Origin: Lawsonibacter sp.
Lineage (GTDB): Bacteria > Bacillota > Clostridia > Oscillospirales > Oscillospiraceae
DNA length: 11,870 nucleotides
Direction of reading: 5' to 3'
Assembly: GCA_022793355.1 (NCBI GenBank)
Contig: JAAWCR010000094.1
Location: 1 to 11,870, forward strand
Shown here: positions 7,085 to 11,870 of the stretch, piece by piece
How positions within the stretch are numbered: the first letter of the stretch is position 1
Layout: every line of letters begins with the position of its first letter
Position numbers and translations under genes: made by a program
The notes under the pieces: generated by a model
The model's input: only the letters and a program-made list of their open reading frames with translations
What the model was told of the DNA's origin: nothing
Database searches by the model: none

Positions 7085-7501
7085 TTATCCCGCAGTACAG
7101 CTTCCGTTTTCCTTCATCCGGTCAACTGCTCTGCGAAATGAATCTCTGGTTATCCCACAGTTTTTTGCAGCCTGCGCCATTGTTATCTGACCGCTGTGCC
7201 ATGCCTCATAGCATTCAAGAAAATTCTCTGGCAAGGGTTTTCTGGCTGGCCCAAATCGCACGCCCTTGGCTTTCGCCGCCGCAATGCCCTCCGCCTGCTT
7301 CTGGCGCCGGAATTCCTGCTGGCTTTGTTTTGCCAGGTTGAGAAACAGTTCTGATACAAAACCGCTCAATAGCTCCTTGCCCTGACTGCTGTCCAGTTGG
7401 GCAAGGTCGGTGGAAATCTCCTCCGCTAAGCCTTTTAGCTTGGACTCAAGGCTGTCCTTGCTGACGTTTCCTTCTGTTGAAGCGGATGCCACATTGCTCA
7501 C
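7085..7501 (-). CDS. Serine-recombinase-like DNA-binding protein lacking the catalytic domain
   Basis: A 138-residue protein whose C-terminal two thirds match the end of resolvase/invertase-family recombinases. It has the long E helix running into KQAEGIAAAKAKGVRFG, then an Hin-type helix-turn-helix (ITMAQAAKNCGITRDSFRRA). The same segments occur in the complete recombinase at 7845-8477 (RQAEGIASAKALGVQFG), so the two are paralogues. The first ~45 residues are unrelated and acidic, with no R-x-S catalytic motif, so it cannot cut DNA. It may act as a repressor or as an architectural partner. The GTG start at 7501 is tentative; a second GTG three codons later has a better placed AGGTGA site. 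It ends 15 bases before the dead TnpB and is probably translationally coupled to it. Confidence 0.75.
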   Translation of the reverse strand: MSNVASASTEGNVSKDSLESKLKGLAEEISTDLAQLDSSQGKELLSGFVSELFLNLAKQSQQEFRRQKQAEGIAAAKAKGVRFGPARKPLPENFLECYEAWHSGQITMAQAAKNCGITRDSFRRAVDRMKENGSCTAG

Positions 7502-7545
7502 CTCACATGGAATTCATTCAAATTAAAAGCTTCGTTAAATCAGAG

Positions 7546-7573
7546 GTGTGCAAAATCTACAGTTTTTGCGCAC
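7546..7573. promoter_or_regulatory. Imperfect inverted repeat, candidate operator
   Basis: GTGTGCAAAA (7546-7555) and TTTTGCGCAC (7564-7573) form a dyad of ten positions with one mismatch around an eight-base centre. It lies about 45-70 bases upstream of the recombinase-like gene, where its promoter should be. It could be an operator for that DNA-binding protein or a recombinase binding site. Confidence 0.45.
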
Positions 7574-7618
7574 TATCAAAATTTTATAAATTTGGATTAA
7601 ATTTTTTTGAGATACCAC

Positions 7619-7646
7619 TAAACTTTTTGAAAAACAGGCCGATTAA
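7619..7646 (+). promoter_or_regulatory. Sigma-28/sigma-D (flagellar) promoter
   Basis: TAAACTTT at 7619-7626 and GCCGATTA at 7638-7645 are separated by 11 bases. The known consensus is TAAAGTTT, 11 bases, GCCGATAA, so 14 of 16 positions match with exact spacing. It points right, away from csrA-flagellin and towards the terminator and the recombinase. Transcription should begin near 7652. Confidence 0.7.
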
Positions 7647-7652
7647 TAACAA

Positions 7653-7768
7653 GAACACATTGAAATAACGGCAGCCCAAAATGTGTAGGATTTGGTTGGA
7701 TTTCACTCGATAAAATACAAAAAGAGGCCTTGTTGAAGCTGAATTTCAACAGGGTCCTCTTTTTTTTG
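7653..7768 (+). ncRNA. Candidate sigma-D-dependent small RNA (~115 nt)
   Basis: The sigma-D promoter and the downstream intrinsic terminator bound a transcript of about 115 nt with no supported reading frame. It contains AGGA at 7687-7690 and TGGA at 7697-7700 in single-stranded-looking sequence, so CsrA binding is conceivable. Alternatively it is the leader of the recombinase gene and the terminator is an attenuator. No homologue is recognised. Confidence 0.4.
7720..7767 (+). terminator. Strong intrinsic terminator
   Basis: AAAAGAGG, a small bulge and TGTTGAA (7720-7737) pair with TTCAACA...CCTCTTTT (7745-7763) around a short loop, followed by a run of eight T. The A-run on the left side means it could also work on the minus strand. 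Confidence 0.85.
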
Positions 7769-7844
7769 CTGGATTCCGGCACATATAGTGATTTTTTTGT
7801 TAAAATAGACGGACATCTATTTCATTTTAGGAGGAGTTCTGATA

Positions 7845-8477
7845 ATGTCAGGAAAAATTTACGGTTATGTCCGGGTATCTACAAAAGAACAAAAGGAGGA
7901 TCGGCAGATGGATGCTATGAGGGAATTCGGGGTTCAAGCAAAGCACATTGTGGTAGAAAAACAGTCTGGAAAAGATTTCCTGCGGCCAGGCTACCTCAAA
8001 TTAGTCAAGTCCATGGCACCGGGTGATACGCTGGTCATTAAGAGTATCGACCGCCTGGGCCGCAACTACGAAGAAATTTTAGAGCAGTGGGCCCGTTTAA
8101 CGAAGGAAAAGAAAATCGCAATTGTTGTATTAGATATGCCCCTGCTGGACACCCGGGAGTACCGAGATCTGACTGGAACCTTAATTGCGCATATTGTCCT
8201 CCAATTGCTCAGCTATGTGGCTCAGACGGAGCGTGAATTTATCCATCAGCGTCAGGCTGAGGGTATCGCTTCAGCCAAGGCCCTTGGGGTCCAATTTGGC
8301 CGAAAACGTCTTCCACTGCCCGATGGCTTTGAGGATATGGCGGAAGACTGGTGCTTTGGAAGGATATCGGCTATCCAGGCAAGTAAAGAATTGGGGATGT
8401 CCAGGACTACATTTATCCGCAGGGCTGAAGAATGGGGGCTTAAAGAAGGGCTATTAAAAAAATCGGCTGGCCGTTGA
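7845..8477 (+). CDS. Serine recombinase (resolvase/DNA invertase family)
   Basis: A complete 210-residue small serine recombinase. The catalytic domain starts IYGYVRVSTKEQ with the nucleophile S12 and R10. The IKSIDRLGRNYEEI segment (65-78) supplies the arginines R70 and R73 of the active site. The dimerising E helix (about 112-138) leads into RQAEGIASAKALGVQFG, then a C-terminal helix-turn-helix (AIQASKELGMSRTTFIRR). The ATG at 7845 has a strong AGGAGG-type site at 7829-7835. The length and layout are those of Hin/Gin or Tn3-type resolvases. It is divergent from the dead TnpB operon and lies behind a flagellar-type promoter, so a role in flagellar phase variation is possible. I did not find inverted crossover sites, so it may equally be a resolvase left by a mobile element. 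Confidence 0.92.
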   Translation: MSGKIYGYVRVSTKEQKEDRQMDAMREFGVQAKHIVVEKQSGKDFLRPGYLKLVKSMAPGDTLVIKSIDRLGRNYEEILEQWARLTKEKKIAIVVLDMPLLDTREYRDLTGTLIAHIVLQLLSYVAQTEREFIHQRQAEGIASAKALGVQFGRKRLPLPDGFEDMAEDWCFGRISAIQASKELGMSRTTFIRRAEEWGLKEGLLKKSAGR

Positions 8478-8483
8478 TGCTGC

Positions 8484-8675
8484 TCATACCGAAGGGCAGT
8501 GCTGTACGTGATCCAAGGCGGAATACAATGGCGGATGCTGCCCAGTGATTATCCAAAATGGCAGAGTGTGTATTATCACTTCCGTGTATGATCGGAGAAA
8601 GACAAAACAGGGGTCAGCGTTCTGGACAAAGTGCTGCAAAAACTAGTGAAACAGATACGGAACGAAGACTTGGGG
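8484..8675 (+). pseudogene. IS5-family transposase fragment
   Basis: The frame reads YRRAVLYVIQ, then GGIQWRMLPSDYPKW and VYYHFRV. This is the N-terminal helical (DUF4096-like) region of IS5-family transposases. It is interrupted by a TGA where Trp is expected, and then continues SEKDKTGVSVLDKVLQKL. The true N-terminus and the whole catalytic DDE domain are missing. It starts directly after the recombinase stop and marks an old insertion that has been mostly deleted. Confidence 0.75.
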
Positions 8676-8789
8676 CGAAAAAAACAACTTTTGCCTAGAA
8701 TTTCAATGAGGATTTGTCTCTAACGTAACATCTCCTTTCTGACCACCGCTCCAGCGGCCTTATTGTGCCGGGAATTTGATTGGAAAAAG

Positions 8790-8847
8790 AATAAGGACAA
8801 GTCCGATTCTCCTTGATTTTCAAGGGGTTTCCGGATTTGTCCTTATT
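8790..8847. repeat. Long hairpin with nested inner hairpin
   Basis: AATAAGGACAAGTCCG (8790-8805) pairs with CGGATTTGTCCTTATT (8832-8847) over 16 positions with one G-T wobble. An inner CCTTGA/TCAAGG hairpin lies between them. It abuts the truncated end of the integrase remnant. It may be a bidirectional terminator or a small mobile palindrome that marks the deletion junction. Confidence 0.6.
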
Positions 8848-8850
8848 ATA

Positions 8851-9036
8851 ACATATGGGCACACTTATGCCGTGAACGCGATCCGGGCCGGGGACGATAT
8901 AAAAACCGTGCAATCCAACATGGGCCACGCCACCGCCGCCTTTACCCTGGATAAATACGGCCATTTCACCGAGCGCATGAAACAGGACAGCGCCGCCCGC
9001 ATGGAGAACTTCATGAAAGACGTTTTGAACCTGTAA
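8851..9036 (+). pseudogene. Tyrosine integrase, C-terminal remnant
   Basis: About 60 residues match the end of phage or conjugative-transposon integrases. They include HTYAVNAIRAGDDIKTVQ, NMGHATAAFTLDKYGHF (with the GH and nucleophile Tyr motifs) and a final FMKDVLNL. The Arg that normally precedes HTYA and everything upstream are gone, replaced by the hairpin at 8790-8847. It is inactive and indicates that an integrated element was once here. Confidence 0.8.
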
Positions 9037-9067
9037 AGGGAAAATATAAGGGAAAAACAAGAGGAAA

Positions 9068-9111
9068 AAACCCGTCAACCCCTGATATTGCAAGGGCTGG
9101 CGGGTTTCTTT
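9068..9111 (+). terminator. Intrinsic terminator after the integrase remnant
   Basis: AAACCCGTCA...CCC pairs with GGG...TGGCGGGTTT (9068-9107) and is followed by TTTCTTT. It lies 31 bases after the integrase stop codon and is probably its original terminator. Confidence 0.75.
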
Positions 9112-9277
9112 GTGGACTTCCTTACGAAGTTCCTCCCAAGGCTGGTATTCGTTAAATCAATCCCCTCTCCCCTCGCCGTTTACCGCCGCAGGATCAACCA
9201 GCTTCCAATCGTAACCCCAACGGCTATAATCAACTGTGTACACTCAGCGCCATCTTTAGACAGCTGGAGTCCCAGTT
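9112..9277. other. Junction sequence without a supported gene
   Basis: This lies between the integrase terminator and the broken end of the MATE gene. On the minus strand one frame encodes a short hydrophobic stretch (LIIAVGVTIGSWLIL) and another encodes YDWKLVDPAAVNG before a stop. Either could be the tail of a deleted gene, but neither can be assigned. Confidence 0.4.
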
Positions 9278-9913
9278 CTATAATACAGGACAGGAGATAG
9301 CAAGACTCCAGGCTGCACCCATCAGTCCCATTCCCATGCTAAAAATGGTGATGTACCCCAAAATGGCATTGATAAAGTTCATGGTGACAGCGATGATCAT
9401 AAAAATACGGGTATCACCCTGGCCGTTAAAGGCCGCTGTCACGATACGGGAGACCGCCACACTGGGCACAAGCCAAACGGCCACCCGGGTGTAAGGAACC
9501 GCCAGCTCTACCAAGGCGATGTTGTCATCGGCAAACAGTGTGAGGTAAGGCCTTGGGTCATAGATCCCAATGGCCGTCAGAATCAGGCTGATGGGCAGAA
9601 CCAGCAGCATCATTTCCTCCGCTGTTTTGCAGCACTTCTCCAGCCGGTTCATCCCGAAAAACATCCCGATAACCACCGTTGCGCCCACGCCGATGCCCTT
9701 AAACAGAGATTGGAGCACACCGGTAATACGGGTTCCGATAGCCTGAGCGGAGATATCGTCGCCGGAGAGACGACCGATCATGGCGGCAACGACAAGTCCC
9801 GCCGCAAAGGTAAGCAGGTTCTCAATGATGCAGGGGAGGGCGATTTCCCAGATCAAGCGGTCACGGCGGCACAGCGCGTCGGAAAAAAAGCGGTCTTTTA
9901 GACTGTGCGGCAT
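9278..9913 (-). pseudogene. MATE-family transporter, N-terminal half only
   Basis: A 211-residue membrane protein matching the first half of MATE (NorM/MepA-like) multidrug or metabolite exporters, which normally have about 450 residues and 12 membrane helices. Recognisable stretches are LIWEIALPCIIENLL, FKGIGVGATVVIGMFFG and TAAFNGQGDTR. The match ends after GLMGAAWSLAIS, near the sixth helix, and four unrelated residues lead to a stop. The 3' half was lost at the mobile-element junction near 9295. The start is well supported by AGGAGG six bases upstream. It lies 31 bases after the deacylase stop and was probably the second gene of that operon, perhaps exporting a product or an amino acid. 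It is almost certainly non-functional. Confidence 0.8.
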
Positions 9914-9944
9914 TTTTCCCCTCCTTTCATAATAAAATAGACGT

Positions 9945-11500
9945 TCAGCGATCCCGGTTGTCCAGAATCACACCGCTGCGTACATGGGTATGGACGCCGT
10001 GATCCACAGCGATCTGACCGTTGACAATTACATAGTCCAGGCCAGAGGGCTGCTGCCTGGGGTCGAAAAAGTCCTCGTTGGTGGCCAAGTGCTCCATATC
10101 CAGCACCACGATATCCGCCTGCTGGCCCACTTTCAGATAGCCGCGGTCCTTCATGCGCAGAGCCTGAGCCGGATTGCCAATGACTTTCCGGATGGTAGTC
10201 TCGAAAGGAATACCGGCCTTTTCACTTTCCTGAAGGTAAATAATATAGCCGCAGTAAGCAGTGGTGGTGAAACGGAACTTGGGCAGATCGGCGGACAGGC
10301 CCTCGTAGTCGTAGTTGTAGGCGCAGTTGTCGGTGCCGATGGTGGCTCCGTCATAGGTCCAGTATTTGTAGACGTAGTCGAATGGGCCTTCCAGATCCCT
10401 GGGCCGTTCGCCGGCAAGGATGGGACGGATATAGGTATCCATATCCTCAAGCAGGATATTCAAAACCATCTCTTCTGAGCAGATTCCGGCCTCTTTGGCC
10501 AGTTCCTGGACAGTCTTGCCCACATAGGCCTGGTTTTTGCATCGGATTACTGGAACATTGTCTTCTAACCTGGGGAAAGCGATATTGGTACGCTTCTTCA
10601 TCTTCTCAACAAGCAACTTCCGATAGTTCTCGTGCTGAAGCTGCGAAAGCTGTCTTACCGCCGCAGGCGTAGATATAATGCAGCAGGGAACTGCACAGCT
10701 CGGGATAGTAGTAGAAAGCGGCAGTTTTAGGATGGAGTACGTCCCAGGACACTTGAACGCCCTTCTCCCGGTACACGTCTATCACTGCGATGGTGCGCAG
10801 ACAGGCCAGACCGTGGAGTTCTCGATCCATAGGCGTTACCTTGAAGCCAGCCAGCACATGGCTACAGTGCATCCGGGCACCTACACGAAGACCCATATCC
10901 AAAAATTCCCGGATACCGTCCACCGGGCTGCCACTCCGGATTTCCGTCCATTCCATTGCGGGTGTGGACAGCTACGATGCCGTCGTATTCCTTCACACAG
11001 GCCACCAGCCGGTCCAGCTCTTCATGGGAAGCACTGAGGTCAGGGGTATAGTCATAACCGATAGACATACCGTAGGCGCCGGATTCCATGGCCTCCCGCA
11101 TTCGGTCAGACCGGCACATACCGGTTCGGCCAGGGAACGCACCAATGGAGGACAAAGGGGTAACGTCCTCCAGGGCAAACACATCGTCGCCCTGGGACTT
11201 CCACCATTTTCCGATGGGGGCCATACCCATGCCGCAGTGGCCGCAGAACACGGTGGTAATGCCCTGCCCCAGCAGACTCTCCGCATCCGGATACTGGACA
11301 ATACTCAAATCCGCGTGGGAGTGCATGTCGAAAAATCCTGGGGTGACCCGTTTCCCAGCTGCGTCGATGATCTTTTCCGCTGGCGCATCGATCTGACCGA
11401 TTTCTGCGATCTTTCTATCTTTCACTGCAATGTCAGCTACATAGCCAGGTGCTCCTGTACCGTCGTAAAGAGTACCGTTTTTAATAATTAATTTGTACAC
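9945..11500 (-). pseudogene. N-acyl-D-amino-acid deacylase (D-aminoacylase), broken by two frameshifts
   Basis: An amidohydrolase-superfamily enzyme that would release D-amino acids from N-acyl-D-amino acids. Three consecutive frames together give the expected ~518 residues. The first (from 11500, GTG start, AAGGAGA just upstream) has the metal motif MHSHADL with H60 and H62, the GHCGMG cysteine motif, and continues to VAVHTRN. The frame then changes near 10945-10960 to a second part (SPVDGIREFLDMG, MHCSHVLAGFK). It changes again near 10620-10665 to the last part (NPAQALRMKDRGYLKVGQQADIVVLD, ending in DYVIVNGQIAVDHG). Each frame is clean between shifts, so either the gene is a recent pseudogene or the assembly has two indels. 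It sits under a palindromic operator next to a truncated GntR gene. Confidence 0.85.
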
Positions 11501-11527
11501 GTTCTTCTCCTTCTGTTCTTTTATATA

Positions 11528-11551
11528 TTTTTTAATGTATACATTAAAAAA
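11528..11551. promoter_or_regulatory. Perfect palindromic operator, GntR/FadR type
   Basis: TTTTTTAATGTA (11528-11539) is followed by its exact reverse complement (11540-11551), a perfect 24-bp palindrome centred on ATGTATACAT. FCD-type GntR regulators are known to bind TTGTATACAA-like sites. It lies 28-51 bases upstream of the deacylase start and downstream of the GntR remnant, so it is the likely operator of the catabolic operon. Confidence 0.7.
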
Positions 11552-11620
11552 CCGAAATATAAGCCGTCTCCTCTGCGGTTGTCCGGCGCATATTTTCTAT
11601 TTAAAATGACCTGTATTTCC

Positions 11621-11735
11621 CTAGATATCTTCCTGGATATCCTTTTGAAGAATCTGCTTCGCCCGTTGAGCATCCCGGGCCAGGAGCGCGTCTACAAGGG
11701 CCAAATGATCCGGATCCACGTAAGATTTATCCTTA
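11621..11735 (-). pseudogene. GntR-family (FCD) regulator, C-terminal remnant
   Basis: The last ~37 residues of a regulator remain: VDPDHLALVDALLARD, then AQRAKQILQKDIQEDI and a stop at 11621. This matches the final helices of FCD-domain GntR proteins (the H..I..AL..RD...A......H pattern). The sequence is cut at 11735 by the end of an IS5-family element, so the DNA-binding domain is separated or lost. Its position upstream of the deacylase indicates it was the local regulator. Confidence 0.6.
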
Positions 11736-11870
11736 GAGCCTGTTTAAAATCTTTTGACAAAAGGAGGCGGGAGGCAGATAATAGAGAAAAACAAGCGGGA
11801 GTTGGGGGAAATGCGTCAATATCCAAGTGAAATCAGCCGGGAAGAATATAACCTGATCCGCGAGGATTTG
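11736..11870 (+). mobile_element. IS5-family insertion sequence, left end (runs off the window)
   Basis: The terminal sequence GAGCCTGTTTAAAATCTTTT begins at 11736, directly after TTA, a plausible short target duplication. It is typical of IS5-family inverted repeats. The transposase start follows 75 bases later. The element interrupts the GntR gene. The other end is outside the window. Confidence 0.75.
11811..11870 (+). CDS. IS5-family transposase, N-terminus (partial)
   Basis: Twenty codons are visible, beginning MRQYPSEISREEYNLI. This matches the usual N-terminus of IS5-family transposases, which carry a DUF4096-like helical domain before the DDE catalytic domain. The upstream GGGGG is a weak ribosome binding site. 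The remnant at 8484-8675 is the next part of the same protein family, from a different, degraded copy. Confidence 0.75.
   Translation, partial: MRQYPSEISREEYNLIREDL

Larger units (their letters stand above)
7502..7844. other. AT-rich divergent intergenic region
   Basis: About 340 bases separate two divergently transcribed genes. They hold a dyad (7546-7573), a sigma-D promoter pointing right (7619-7646), a strong terminator (7720-7767) and the AGGAGG-type site of the recombinase (7829-7835). I see no inverted pair of recombinase crossover sites and no convincing sigma-A promoter for either flanking gene. Confidence 0.7.

Noticed and set aside
7500..8480. Hin-like invertible segment around the recombinase
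   Set aside because: I could not find a pair of inverted ~26-bp sites flanking the promoter or the gene; the dyad at 7546-7573 is a single site.
8695..9093. Minus-strand 132-residue reading frame
   Set aside because: It is antisense to the integrase remnant and the terminator, with no recognisable domain.
9140..9277. Short minus-strand peptides in the junction (YDWKLVDPAAVNG; a hydrophobic tail)
   Set aside because: They look like possible gene tails, but no start, family match or intact frame supports a call.
11579..11830. Plus-strand 83-residue reading frame at the right end
   Set aside because: It runs antisense through the GntR remnant and across the IS end, so it is a chance frame.
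1..11870. CRISPR array or tRNA/rRNA genes
   Set aside because: No regularly spaced repeats and no cloverleaf or ribosomal sequence was seen.

Overview
The window looks like a motile, Gram-positive anaerobe of the Clostridia, probably a gut Oscillospiraceae or Lachnospiraceae relative. The support is family resemblance only: strong AGGAGG-type ribosome binding sites, a flagellin linked to csrA, a clostridial-style FCD GntR/D-aminoacylase cluster, and integrase and transposase remnants typical of gut Firmicutes. No ribosomal or marker gene allows a firm placement.

Left part (1-7501, all on the minus strand, read from right to left). A short operon encodes a serine-recombinase-like DNA-binding protein without its catalytic domain (7085-7501), then a TnpB homologue that has lost all three RuvC catalytic residues (5897-7069). 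After it comes a highly structured stretch that looks like an omega/reRNA scaffold ending in a guide (about 5706-5896). Next are csrA with a long C-terminal extension (5301-5660) and a flagellin with an expanded surface domain (3512-5164). A GC-rich hairpin follows, then a three-gene cassette: a sulfotransferase-like protein (1398-3416), an APS kinase (844-1380) and a PHP-family phosphatase (25-834). A fourth gene starts at the window edge.

Two systems stand out. First, the dead TnpB with its guide-like RNA beside csrA and flagellin matches the logic of TldR, the RNA-guided transcriptional repressors that arose from TnpB and are known next to flagellin genes in enterobacterial prophages. Here the arrangement sits in a probable clostridium and includes CsrA. 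Second, APS kinase (makes PAPS), sulfotransferase (uses PAPS, releases PAP) and PHP phosphatase (could remove PAP) form a self-contained sulfation pathway directly downstream of flagellin, which suggests sulfated flagellin or sulfated flagellar glycan. Together they could be a replacement flagellum module: turn off another locus by guide RNA, and make and decorate its own filament.

Middle part (7502-9277). An AT-rich spacer holds a near-consensus sigma-28/sigma-D promoter pointing right, followed about 115 nt later by a strong terminator (a candidate small RNA). A complete serine recombinase (7845-8477, plus strand) follows. Then comes mobile-element debris: an IS5-family transposase fragment, a long hairpin and the C-terminus of a tyrosine integrase with its terminator.

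Right part (9278-11870). This is a decaying catabolic operon on the minus strand: a truncated GntR regulator cut by an IS5-family element, its orphaned palindromic operator, an N-acyl-D-amino-acid deacylase broken by two frameshifts, and a truncated MATE transporter. The window ends inside the IS5-family element.
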